Origin: an uncultured Photobacterium sp.
GTDB taxonomy: Bacteria; Pseudomonadota; Gammaproteobacteria; Enterobacterales; Vibrionaceae
Direction of reading: 5' to 3'
Length of the DNA: 64,000 nt
Assembly (NCBI RefSeq): GCF_947502415.1
Contig: NZ_CANMZV010000003.1
Location: 62,001 to 126,000, forward strand
In this document: positions 39,268 through 47,408 of the stretch, in pieces
Layout: every line of letters begins with the position of its first letter
Position numbering within the stretch: the first letter of the stretch is position 1
Notes under the pieces: model-generated
Seen by the model: the letters and a program-made list of their open reading frames with translations, nothing else
The model's database searches: none
Told to the model about the DNA's origin: nothing
Program-made: the position numbers and the translations under genes

Positions 39268-39777
39268 ATGCAAATCCATACTTTAGACAAAGCGCAACTC
39301 ATTAATGAAGTGCAGCTAGGTAACAACCTCAACCATGCGGTTGAAGGTGGTCGCCGTGCTGACTTTGCATTAATGCTTGCGATGCTGTCTCCGGATCATC
39401 TGGAAACCACACCCGTCGACGCTCCCCCAAAACAGGGAAAGACAGAAGCAGAGCTTCGTGCCTATTTCGAACTCAGCGAGCCCCAGCCGCTGACAACCAC
39501 AGAACATTGCTACGATAATGGTGCAGCTCAGGCCGCCGCCTTTCACAGCAGTGGACTTGCCGACGCTCGCCTTCTCCAGGGGCTACAACCAACAGCCCTG
39601 ACCTTTCCGCCGCAAGGTACAAAAGGCATGCCTGAAGATTTATACCATAACTTGTCTGGTCACGAGCGCCGTATGCTACCGCCCGATAAAAATGCGCCAA
39701 TTCAAGCCTCACCTCAAAACCTGTACCTATCACTTATCCAGGCCAAGCGCTTTTCAGAAATGTACCAAACAGCCTAA
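39268..39777 (+). CDS. Conserved-looking protein of unknown function
   Basis: A 169-residue soluble, rather acidic frame without signal peptide, membrane segment or recognised motif. Composition is protein-like: a helical N-terminus (NNLNHAVEGGRRADFALMLA), a Pro/Thr-rich middle, and a helical end (NLYLSLIQAKRFSEM). Base use matches neighbouring genes and no other frame is open through it, so I treat it as a real gene. No clear ribosome site precedes ATG 39268. Neighbours are the malY remnant (68 bases upstream) and a short-chain dehydrogenase, which say nothing about function. I do not recognise the family. Confidence 0.65.
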   Translation: MQIHTLDKAQLINEVQLGNNLNHAVEGGRRADFALMLAMLSPDHLETTPVDAPPKQGKTEAELRAYFELSEPQPLTTTEHCYDNGAAQAAAFHSSGLADARLLQGLQPTALTFPPQGTKGMPEDLYHNLSGHERRMLPPDKNAPIQASPQNLYLSLIQAKRFSEMYQTA

Positions 39778-40099
39778 AATCGCTGGCTGATCACACTGTT
39801 GTGTTATTTCGTGACCACCATCATAGCTTTACTATCCTCCGCCCGCATGCTGCTCACAATTCACTAACATTTAATGGCCACCTAAAATAATTTGGGCTTT
39901 TTTTTCACAGTTAATCCAAATCGTTAGGCTCAGTATTAAATGGTCTTCGTCATGGTAAAGTCAGTCGGCTTTCAGCCAAGTGAGCATCTTGAGGGCTTAA
40001 AACTATAGTTAATATGCTAAGCGGTAACTCTTGAAAATACCCAGAAACAACTAATAGTGCAATGCACATTCCGGTACAACGATGGAGATGTAAATAGCC
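39778..40099. other. Gene-free stretch before the short-chain dehydrogenase
   Basis: 322 bases with no gene. A weak hairpin with eight T (CCTAAA/TTTGGG then CTTTTTTTT, ~39880-39906) may end transcription from the 169-residue gene. Confidence 0.5.
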
Positions 40100-40789
40100 A
40101 TGAAAATCGCCCACTCTGTCATAGTTATCACTGCCGCTGGCAGCCCTATAGGCAAAGCGATTTCACTCCATTTCGCATCACTGGGCGCAAAGCTGGCCTT
40201 GGTCGATATCGAAAAGGAGCGCTTGCAAGATACGCATCAAGCCTGCAAAAAAGCGGGCGGCATCACTCATCCTTTTTTATTGGAGAGCCAAAACGAAGCA
40301 ACCATATCTACCATTATTCAAGACATCCACAGCCACTACAACGACATCGATGTCCTGGTCAACTACTGGCTTGGCTCCGACCTCCCCAAACTGTTAAGCC
40401 CTGCATCTGTCGATAAGTTCTACCGTTCAATGGCAGAGGGGGCTACGCCTTTTTTTATCTTTGGCAAGCAAGCCGCCAACTATATGCGGGAACAGAATCG
40501 TCCAGGTGTGATCATTAACCTTGCAGCGAACCAAACCAATCCCCACCAATATATTAATAACGGGGCAAAGGCCATGATAGCCGGCCTGACCAAGAGCTGG
40601 GCCAAGGAGCTGGCAGAGTTTAATATCCGGGTTGGAGGTGTTGTCCCACTAGCTATTGATTATGAAGATACTCAGGAACCGCACGCAGTTTTTAGCCAGA
40701 CCCTTCTTTACGAAATCGTCCGAAGTGCCGAATACATTATTACCAATGACACCTTTAATGGAAGGATGATTGAAGCGGAAGTGGAATAA
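40100..40789 (+). CDS. Short-chain dehydrogenase/reductase family protein with altered active site
   Basis: A 229-residue Rossmann-fold protein: cofactor loop TAAGSPIGKAI (~11-21), VDIEKERL after strand beta-2, and the C-terminal helix segment AKAMIAGLTKSWAKELAEFN. The catalytic set is degenerate. Counting back from the conserved Lys of GAKAM, the expected Tyr is Asn (NNGAK), although a Tyr lies two residues earlier. The usual Ser after strand beta-5 is replaced (INLAANQT). It may therefore bind NAD(P) without normal reductase activity, or use a shifted Tyr. The ribosome site GGAGATG lies ten bases before the ATG. Substrate unknown. Confidence 0.85.
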   Translation: MKIAHSVIVITAAGSPIGKAISLHFASLGAKLALVDIEKERLQDTHQACKKAGGITHPFLLESQNEATISTIIQDIHSHYNDIDVLVNYWLGSDLPKLLSPASVDKFYRSMAEGATPFFIFGKQAANYMREQNRPGVIINLAANQTNPHQYINNGAKAMIAGLTKSWAKELAEFNIRVGGVVPLAIDYEDTQEPHAVFSQTLLYEIVRSAEYIITNDTFNGRMIEAEVE

Positions 40790-40831
40790 AAACAGGGAAA
40801 AATAAGAAACGAATTCAGGTTATCAACTCAA

Positions 40832-40863
40832 GAAAAACAAAAGCCCGCCAAAATGGCGGGCTT
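40832..40863 (-). terminator. Terminator of adhE
   Basis: A perfect 10-bp stem AAGCCCGCCA/TGGCGGGCTT (40841-40850 with 40854-40863) is followed on the minus strand by TTTTGTTTTT. It may also serve the convergent dehydrogenase gene. Confidence 0.9.
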
Positions 40864-40906
40864 AATAATTTACTTCAAAAGAAGTACGCGCTAGCTATAA
40901 CAATGA

Positions 40907-43618
40907 TTATGCTTTAGCTGTTTCTTTTTTCGCTTTTGGTGCTTCTTCAGCTGACTTTTCTACAGGTTTCCGGTCAGCTTTCTTCTTGATAACGGTAGTG
41001 CCTTCGAAAGTCTCACCTTCAACGTATGCATTACCGTAGTAAGCAGCAGTCAATACGTCTTTCAGCTCGCTGATTAGTGGGTAGCGAGGGTTCGCACCAG
41101 TACACTGGTCATCGAACGCTTCTACAGAAAGCTCGTCAAGTTTCGCCAGGAAGTCAGCTTCAAGAACACCTGCAGCCTGAATAGACATTGGGATGTCTAG
41201 GGCAACTTTCAGTTCGTCAAGCCATGCAAGTAGGCGCTCGATCTTCTGAGCTGTGCGGTCACCTTCGTGTGACAGACCTAGGTGGTCAGCAACTTCAGCG
41301 TAACGACGACGTGCTTGCGGACGGTCGTACTGAGAGAACGCAGTCTGCTTAGTTGGGTTGTCGTTAGCGTTGTAACGTACCACGTTAGAAATCAGTAGTG
41401 CGTTCGCCAGACCGTGTGGTAGGTGGAACTCAGCACCGATTTTGTGAGCCATTGAGTGACAAACACCTAGGAAGGCGTTAGCAAATGCTACACCGGCGAT
41501 AGTTGCTGCGTTGTGTACTTTCTCACGAGCAATTGGGTCATTAGCACCATTCGCGTAGCTTGATGGTAGGTACTCTTTAAGCATCTTAAGAGCCTGAAGT
41601 GCCTGACCGTCAGAGTATTCATTCGCAAGAACAGATACGTAAGCTTCCAGTGCGTGAGTTACTGCATCGTAACCACCGAATGCTGTCAGCGACTTAGGCA
41701 TATTCATAACCAAGTTCGCATCAACAATGGCCATGTGTGGCGTTAGCTCGTAGTCAGCAAGTGGGTATTTAGCACCAGTCGTGTCGTCTGTAACAACGGC
41801 GAATGGAGTAACTTCAGAACCAGTACCAGAAGTCGTTGTGATACATACCAGCTCAGCTTTCTGACCCATCTTAGGGAACTTGTAGATACGCTTACGAATA
41901 TCCATAAAGCGCATTGCTAGTTCTTCGAATGCTGTCTCTGGGTGCTCATACATAACCCACATAATCTTCGCTGCATCCATAGGTGAACCACCACCAAGAG
42001 CTAGGATTACGTCAGGCTGGAAGCTCTTCATTGCTTCAGCACCTTTCTCTACAACAGATAGAGTTGGGTCAGCTTCAACATCAAAGAATGTTTGAACTTC
42101 AATACCTTGTGCTTTCAGAAGTGAAACAACATCATCAGCATAACCGTTGTTGAATAGGAAACGGTCAGTTACTAGGAATGCACGTTTCTTACCTTCTAGA
42201 TCACCAAGAGCGATTGGAAGGCTACCACGACGGAAGTAGATTGATTTAGGTAGTTTATGCCACAACATATTCTCAGCTCGCTTCGCTACAGTCTTCTTGT
42301 TGATCAGGTGTTTAGGACCAACGTTCTCAGAGATAGAATTACCACCCCATGAACCACAACCAAGAGTCAGAGAAGGCGCTACGTTAAAATTGTAAAGGTC
42401 ACCGATACCACCGTGAGTTGTCGGGATGTTTACAAGAATACGTGCAGTTTTCAGTTTGTCACCGAAGTACTTGATACGGTCTTGGTTAACGTCCTGATTT
42501 GTGTATAGACCAGAAGTGTGACCAATACCACCAAGTTCAACCATTTTAACTGCTTGTTCTACCGCATTTTCGAAAGAAGACGCACGGAACATACCTAGTG
42601 TTGGAGATAGTTTTTCATGTGCGAATTCATCTTCAGCACAAACTTCAACACCTTCACCAATAAGGATCTTAGTAGCAGCAGGTACTTTAACGCCTGCCAT
42701 TTCAGCAATTTTAGTTGCCGGCTGACCAACGATATCTGCGTTTAGTGCACCGTTGATAAGCAGTACTTTACGTACTTTTTCAGCTTCTGATTTAGTCAGT
42801 ACATAACCGTTGTGAGAAGCAAAACGCTCTTTCACTTCGTCATAAACTTCATCCATCACGATTACAGCCTGCTCAGAAGCACAAACTACACCGTTATCGA
42901 ACGTTTTAGACATAAGAACAGACGCAACTGCACGTTTAACGTCTGCAGTTTCATCGATAACAACAGGAACGTTACCTGCACCAACACCGATAGCTGGTTT
43001 ACCTGAAGAGTAAGCCGCTTTAACCATACCTGGACCACCAGTCGCAAGGATAAGGTTGATGTCATCATGCTTCATCAGTGCGTTAGAGAGTTCAACTGAT
43101 GGCTGATCAATCCAACCGATGATGTCTTTAGGCGCACCAGCAGCAATTGCCGCATCAAGTACTAACTTAGCCGCATCATTCGTTGAATTTTTAGCACGTG
43201 GGTGTGGCGAGAAGATAATCGCGTTACGTGTTTTTAGAGAGATAAGAGATTTGAAGATCGCTGTAGATGTTGGGTTAGTTGTTGGAACGATGCCGCAAAT
43301 GATACCTACCGGCTCAGCGATAGTCATAGTACCAAGGTTGTCATCCTCATCTAGGATGCCGCAAGTTTGCTCGTCTTTGTACTTGTTGTAGATAAATTCT
43401 GAAGCGAAGTGGTTTTTGATAACCTTATCTTCAACAATACCCATACCAGATTCAGCAACAGCCTGTTGAGCTAGAGGAATACGTGCATTGTTCGCAGCTA
43501 GTGATGCAGCACGGAAGATTTTATCAACTTGCTCCTGAGAGAAAGATGCAAATTCTTTCTGCGCCGCTTTAACGCGAGCAATCATTGCATCTAGTTCAGC
43601 CATATTTGTTACAGGCAT
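40907..43618 (-). CDS. adhE: Bifunctional acetaldehyde-CoA/alcohol dehydrogenase AdhE
   Basis: Reduces acetyl-CoA to ethanol in two steps during fermentation. In E. coli it assembles into spirosome filaments. The 903 residues divide into an aldehyde dehydrogenase half (1-440; catalytic Cys246 in NGVVCASEQA) and an iron-dependent alcohol dehydrogenase half (~450-870). The latter has the NAD loop GGGSPMDAAK and the iron-ligand region CHSMAHKIGAEFHLPHG. A Lys/Glu/Ala-rich tail (~870-903) is longer than usual. The ribosome site TAGGAG precedes the ATG. An FNR-like and a CRP-like site upstream fit anaerobic control. Confidence 0.98.
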   Translation of the reverse strand: MPVTNMAELDAMIARVKAAQKEFASFSQEQVDKIFRAASLAANNARIPLAQQAVAESGMGIVEDKVIKNHFASEFIYNKYKDEQTCGILDEDDNLGTMTIAEPVGIICGIVPTTNPTSTAIFKSLISLKTRNAIIFSPHPRAKNSTNDAAKLVLDAAIAAGAPKDIIGWIDQPSVELSNALMKHDDINLILATGGPGMVKAAYSSGKPAIGVGAGNVPVVIDETADVKRAVASVLMSKTFDNGVVCASEQAVIVMDEVYDEVKERFASHNGYVLTKSEAEKVRKVLLINGALNADIVGQPATKIAEMAGVKVPAATKILIGEGVEVCAEDEFAHEKLSPTLGMFRASSFENAVEQAVKMVELGGIGHTSGLYTNQDVNQDRIKYFGDKLKTARILVNIPTTHGGIGDLYNFNVAPSLTLGCGSWGGNSISENVGPKHLINKKTVAKRAENMLWHKLPKSIYFRRGSLPIALGDLEGKKRAFLVTDRFLFNNGYADDVVSLLKAQGIEVQTFFDVEADPTLSVVEKGAEAMKSFQPDVILALGGGSPMDAAKIMWVMYEHPETAFEELAMRFMDIRKRIYKFPKMGQKAELVCITTTSGTGSEVTPFAVVTDDTTGAKYPLADYELTPHMAIVDANLVMNMPKSLTAFGGYDAVTHALEAYVSVLANEYSDGQALQALKMLKEYLPSSYANGANDPIAREKVHNAATIAGVAFANAFLGVCHSMAHKIGAEFHLPHGLANALLISNVVRYNANDNPTKQTAFSQYDRPQARRRYAEVADHLGLSHEGDRTAQKIERLLAWLDELKVALDIPMSIQAAGVLEADFLAKLDELSVEAFDDQCTGANPRYPLISELKDVLTAAYYGNAYVEGETFEGTTVIKKKADRKPVEKSAEEAPKAKKETAKA

Positions 43619-43778
43619 AGTTAACTCCTAACTTAATATTGAAAACTTTTTAGTAAGGATACGTCTTAAATCCTTCTGGTTACTGGTACTGAGCAGTCCA
43701 ACTCTTACAATCCAGTAACACACACACTTAGTAAATTGCTTTCAAAACTGATTATATTGTTTCACAGCCTGAAAAAAA

Positions 43779-43792
43779 TTGATTTAGATCAC
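43779..43792 (-). promoter_or_regulatory. FNR-like site upstream of adhE
   Basis: TTGAT-TTAG-ATCAC matches nine of the ten consensus positions of TTGAT-N4-ATCAA. It lies 160 bases before the adhE start. Confidence 0.55.
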
Positions 43793-43947
43793 TTGTACCA
43801 CTTCAGAGGTAATTTTTGTCAAGTTTAGATCTCAAACATGTAAAAACAGTAAATTGCACGGACAATCTGTGACCAGGCCGATTGAAAATAACCCAGCACA
43901 GCCATTTCCCGTATAACCAACGCCACAAATCTTACGTAATAAACCTA

Positions 43948-43977
43948 CACATTTGATCACATTAAGCATCAAATGTG
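43948..43977. promoter_or_regulatory. 10-bp inverted repeat between adhE and ychE
   Basis: CACATTTGAT and ATCAAATGTG form perfect arms separated by ten bases, so the centres are 20 bases (about two helical turns) apart. This is the form expected for an operator. The right arm overlaps the CRP-like site. The binding protein is unknown. Confidence 0.5.
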
Positions 43978-43989
43978 ATAGATATCACG
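43974..43989. promoter_or_regulatory. CRP-like site between adhE and ychE
   Basis: TGTGA-TAGATA-TCACG differs from the CRP core TGTGA-N6-TCACA at one position. Confidence 0.6.
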
Positions 43990-44340
43990 AAAAAAATTTC
44001 AACCATAATCAGTTTTGTTGCATATTGTGAAGCACAGTATTTTCTCCTAAAGCGTAATTCAAAACCCTTCAGCTTTACAGGGCTATAACAAATGTTTAAT
44101 GGATAACTAGAAATATCAGCAGAGATAATATTTTTTAATTGGTGCATTCATCTTGTTTCGCTTAAAGTAACGGCGATTAACAAGTAGTTATATAAATCTG
44201 CCGGAGTTACCCTAACCGTATTCCCCTCATGCGTCTTTGCTATTGATGCGCAGGAACCCCACCAGCAGAACTATCCCGACTATTTGTTATACATGGAGGA
44301 AGCCTGCTTCTAGTTGTTCACATTTTTAGATGATCCTGAA

Positions 44341-44979
44341 ATGCAACCAATTGAATTCGCCATTTTCTTACAGTTTTTTGTCGGCTTAATAGCTGCTGTC
44401 AACCCTGTCGGCATCATGCCAATCTTTGTCTCCCTTACCGGACATATGCCGATAGAGGAAAGAAACAAAACCGCCTATACCGCAGCGATTGCAGTCGCGG
44501 TCATTTTGACGGTCTCACTACTGGCTGGCCAGTTCCTACTGGATATGTTCAGTATTTCGCTGGATTCTTTCCGTGTCGCAGGTGGTTTACTGCTTCTTAC
44601 CATCGCCTTTTCGATGATGAGCGGTAAGCTGGGTGAAGATAAACAGAACAAGCAAGAAAAGTCTGAATCTATCAGTCGAGAACAAATTGGAGTCGTTCCT
44701 CTGGCAATGCCGTTAATGGCAGGTCCTGGTGCAATCAGCTCAACGATTGTTTATGGCTCGCGCTATCCCGGCATGCATAGCACTCTGGGAATTGCAGCGA
44801 CCATCGCTGCCTTTGCCCTATTCTGTTGGACGCTGTTTAGAGTAGCTCCAATCATTGTGCGCTTTCTTGGTCAAACGGGTATCAACGTTATCACCCGTAT
44901 CATGGGCCTGATCCTAGGGGCTCTGGGTATCGAATTTATTGCCAACGGGCTACGGGTTCTGTTCCCGGGCCTTGCCTGA
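44341..44979 (+). CDS. ychE: MarC-family inner-membrane protein YchE
   Basis: A 212-residue polytopic protein (about six helices) of the MarC/UPF0056 family. It is clearly the YchE ortholog: shared blocks include MSGKLGEDKQNKQEKSES, PLMAGPGAISSTIV and TGINVITRIMGL. Function is undetermined. The start chosen is ATG 44341, which gives the family length (E. coli 215). An in-frame TTG at 44314 is the alternative and has GGAGGAAG upstream, though at a long distance. ychE is also the neighbour of adhE in E. coli, so this pairing is old. Confidence 0.92.
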   Translation: MQPIEFAIFLQFFVGLIAAVNPVGIMPIFVSLTGHMPIEERNKTAYTAAIAVAVILTVSLLAGQFLLDMFSISLDSFRVAGGLLLLTIAFSMMSGKLGEDKQNKQEKSESISREQIGVVPLAMPLMAGPGAISSTIVYGSRYPGMHSTLGIAATIAAFALFCWTLFRVAPIIVRFLGQTGINVITRIMGLILGALGIEFIANGLRVLFPGLA

Positions 44980-45001
44980 TTCACCCCATCATCACATATT
45001 T

Positions 45002-45031
45002 TTGACGGATAACACGCTTGTTATCCGTCAA
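45002..45031. terminator. Long hairpin after ychE
   Basis: A perfect 13-bp stem TTGACGGATAACA/TGTTATCCGTCAA (45002-45014 with 45019-45031) without a T-run. It may stabilise the mRNA end or act as a weak terminator. Confidence 0.5.
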
Positions 45032-45096
45032 CTGGCATCACTATAATTACTCCATTATCCTATCCGCCAATTATCTATTATTTAATTCAGGACGTT

Positions 45097-45915
45097 ATGG
45101 CCACACTATCAACACGACAACGGCTATATCAGGTTATATTCGGAACGGATACCAAAGCCGGGCAGTATTTTGATATCGCCCTGATCATCACCATTCTTTG
45201 CTCCGAACTGGTCCTTATTATTTCTTCAATCAAGAGCTACGAACTTCAATACTCCCGTATGTTCTTCATGCTGGAATGGGGGTTTACCCTGCTCTTCACA
45301 GTCGAATACATTGTCAGGCTTTACTGCTCCCCCCGCCCCATGGCATATGCACGTAGCTTCTATGGGATAGTCGACCTTATTGCTGTTTTGCCCAGCTATA
45401 TCTCTTTCTTGTTTCCGGGAACCCAATACCTACTTATAGTACGACTGCTACGGGTTATGCGTATCTTCCGGATCTTGAAACTGGCAAGGTTTCTTAAAGA
45501 CTCCAACATCCTGTTACGATCACTGCTGATGGCTCAGGGCAAGATCCTGGTATTTTTCAGCACGGTAGCCATTCTGGTCACAGTTCTGGGCTCCCTGCTA
45601 TTTGTTATTGAAGGACCGAACAATGGCTTTACCAGTATCCCGGCCAGCATCTACTGGGCAATCGTCACTATCACGACGGTGGGTTATGGCGATATCGTTC
45701 CACAAACCGATCTCGGCAAAGCGCTGGCAGCCTTTACCATGTTGCTGGGCTATTCAATTCTGGCAGTACCCACAGGCATTATTACCGCAGAGCTAAGCCG
45801 TGAAATGAAGACACAACGAGACCTGGTCCGCTGCCCGAACTGCTCTTCCAGCGGTCACGAAACCGATGCCAGTTACTGCAGAAAATGTGGGGCCGCGTTA
45901 CCGGAAAATCTGTAA
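45097..45915 (+). CDS. Voltage-gated-type potassium channel with C-terminal zinc ribbon
   Basis: A 272-residue six-helix channel. S1-S4 span ~20-140, with an S4 of regularly spaced arginines (RLLRVMRIFRILKLARFL). The pore loop carries the K+ filter TTVGYGD (~193-199), followed by S6. The soluble C-terminus is only ~45 residues and holds four cysteines (C246, C249, C261, C264) in CPNC...CRKC form, a probable zinc ribbon in place of the usual RCK/TrkA-N domain. Gating or assembly through the ribbon is inference. It is transcribed alone, downstream of ychE. Confidence 0.92.
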   Translation: MATLSTRQRLYQVIFGTDTKAGQYFDIALIITILCSELVLIISSIKSYELQYSRMFFMLEWGFTLLFTVEYIVRLYCSPRPMAYARSFYGIVDLIAVLPSYISFLFPGTQYLLIVRLLRVMRIFRILKLARFLKDSNILLRSLLMAQGKILVFFSTVAILVTVLGSLLFVIEGPNNGFTSIPASIYWAIVTITTVGYGDIVPQTDLGKALAAFTMLLGYSILAVPTGIITAELSREMKTQRDLVRCPNCSSSGHETDASYCRKCGAALPENL

Positions 45916-46000
45916 ACCAAGCTTTCTGCTTTATATCTCCCTGCATTCTCTATAAAACAGATTCGTTATAAACCTGATTATTTATAAGCTAGAGACAAAC

Positions 46001-46029
46001 AAAAACGGCACCTAATAAGGTGCCGTTTT
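46001..46029. terminator. Bidirectional terminator between the K+ channel gene and glpQ
   Basis: A perfect 12-bp stem AAAACGGCACCT/AGGTGCCGTTTT (46002-46013 with 46018-46029) with T-runs on both strands. Confidence 0.9.
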
Positions 46030-46048
46030 CTTAGCAAATAAGTTCTAA

Positions 46049-47128
46049 TTATTTCTTATTGTGAAGGAAATTAACCGCGCGATCCGGGTAGTCCGTAAAG
46101 ACACCATCGACATCTGCAGTGTTATAGAAAATATCTAGCATGTCATTAAAGTCATTAGCATAAGCAGGTATTCGACCTGTATCAGCACGGAATGTGTAAG
46201 GGTGTACCTGCATACCTTGCTCGTGAGCCGCTTTCACCAAACCAGTCAGCTTAATATTGCCTTTAGTCGATTTATCCGAAACAACCATTGGTTTCCAAGG
46301 ACCAATACCATCGGCATACTTGGCCACTTCAACCATACCACCTTTGGCAAACATCCAGTCATAACTATAAGGTTTTGCCTGGCCTTTACCGTCGTAGATC
46401 ATGGTTTCGTTCCAGTCGGTGTAAGCCATCAACTGAACCAGCTTCACATCCATCTTCATTGCTGGCATCAGTTGATCATGGATACGTTTTAGTTCATTGA
46501 AGTCAAAAGTCTGCAAGTAAACATTACTGGCCTTGTCGGTATAACCGTAATCTTTCAGAACTTTAAGCACTGCTTTACTAATATCTTTTCCTTCATGCCG
46601 GTGGAACCACGGCGCTTTGATTTCAGGGTAGATACCAATATCATAACCCAGTGACTTATTCAGCCCTTGGATCATCTCAATTTCTTCTTCAAAAGTCGGC
46701 ACTTTGAAATCAGATTTCCACATAGGGTAACGCTCAGGGAATCCCTGAACTTGTTTGCCGTCTTTGATGTTGAATCCTTCAGTTACACTTAGCTGCTTAA
46801 TCTCGACCAGCGTAAAGTCAATCGCATAATAGCGGCCATCGCTACGTGCACGATCAGGGAAAACCTCTGCCACATTGGTGACACGATCTAAATAATGATC
46901 ATGTAGAACTACCAACTTATCGTCTTTGGTCATCACCACATCCTGCTCGATAAAGTCAGGTCTCATGGCGTAAGCCATCGCCTTAGCAGGTAGGGTATGT
47001 TCTGGCAGGTAAGCAGAAGCACCACGGTGTGCAACGACAATTTTACTGTTATCGGGAGCTGATTGCGCAAATGCAGAAGAAGCTAGCAATGTGCTGCCAA
47101 TAGCAGCGGCAAGCCATAATTTTTTCAT
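46049..47128 (-). CDS. glpQ: Periplasmic glycerophosphodiester phosphodiesterase GlpQ
   Basis: Hydrolyses glycerophosphodiesters to glycerol-3-phosphate and an alcohol. It has 359 residues from ATG 47128 (E. coli 358), with a signal peptide ending SSAFA and TIM-barrel GDPD motifs: VVAHRGASAYLPEHT with the catalytic His, the metal site DFIEQDVVMTKD, and VVLHDHYLDR. The ribosome site TAAGGATG precedes this ATG. Upstream in-frame codons lack one and would spoil the signal peptide. glpT is not adjacent. A palindrome 114 bases upstream may be its operator. Confidence 0.95.
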   Translation of the reverse strand: MKKLWLAAAIGSTLLASSAFAQSAPDNSKIVVAHRGASAYLPEHTLPAKAMAYAMRPDFIEQDVVMTKDDKLVVLHDHYLDRVTNVAEVFPDRARSDGRYYAIDFTLVEIKQLSVTEGFNIKDGKQVQGFPERYPMWKSDFKVPTFEEEIEMIQGLNKSLGYDIGIYPEIKAPWFHRHEGKDISKAVLKVLKDYGYTDKASNVYLQTFDFNELKRIHDQLMPAMKMDVKLVQLMAYTDWNETMIYDGKGQAKPYSYDWMFAKGGMVEVAKYADGIGPWKPMVVSDKSTKGNIKLTGLVKAAHEQGMQVHPYTFRADTGRIPAYANDFNDMLDIFYNTADVDGVFTDYPDRAVNFLHNKK

Positions 47129-47241
47129 TATTATCATCCTTAACATTCGATGCTTTCTGTTTGGGGAGCAAGGCATCGTTGGTTATACATCAAAAAGCAT
47201 AATAATCACTATCGAGCAATCGTTTTCGACTAATTACTCTA

Positions 47242-47259
47242 AATGTGATCGTTCACATT
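47242..47259. promoter_or_regulatory. Palindrome upstream of glpQ
   Basis: AATGTGA-TCGT-TCACATT is a perfect 7-bp inverted repeat with a 4-bp spacer. The half-sites resemble CRP but the spacer is two bases too short. A DeoR/GlpR-type operator is another option. Confidence 0.45.
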
Positions 47260-47360
47260 CGATATAGAACATTTTTATTTCGAATAGTGACAACCGATCC
47301 ATTTTCAACGTCAACCCAAAACACAACGCAAAATAGCGTCATCACACGACTAGCAGGCAT

Positions 47361-47391
47361 AAAAAAACCGGAGCATTTGCTCCGGTTTTTT
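47361..47391. terminator. Terminator of cysS
   Basis: The stem AAAAAACCGGAGCA/TGCTCCGGTTTTTT (47362-47375 with 47378-47391), effectively with a small closed loop. T-runs on both strands. Confidence 0.92.
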
Positions 47392-47408
47392 GGTAATACT
47401 GGAAAGTC

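Larger units (their letters stand above)
43619..44340. other. Divergent regulatory region between adhE and ychE
   Basis: About 720 bases without a gene. It holds an FNR-like box, a long inverted repeat and an overlapping CRP-like site, annotated separately. E. coli adhE likewise has a long, heavily regulated upstream region. Confidence 0.7.
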
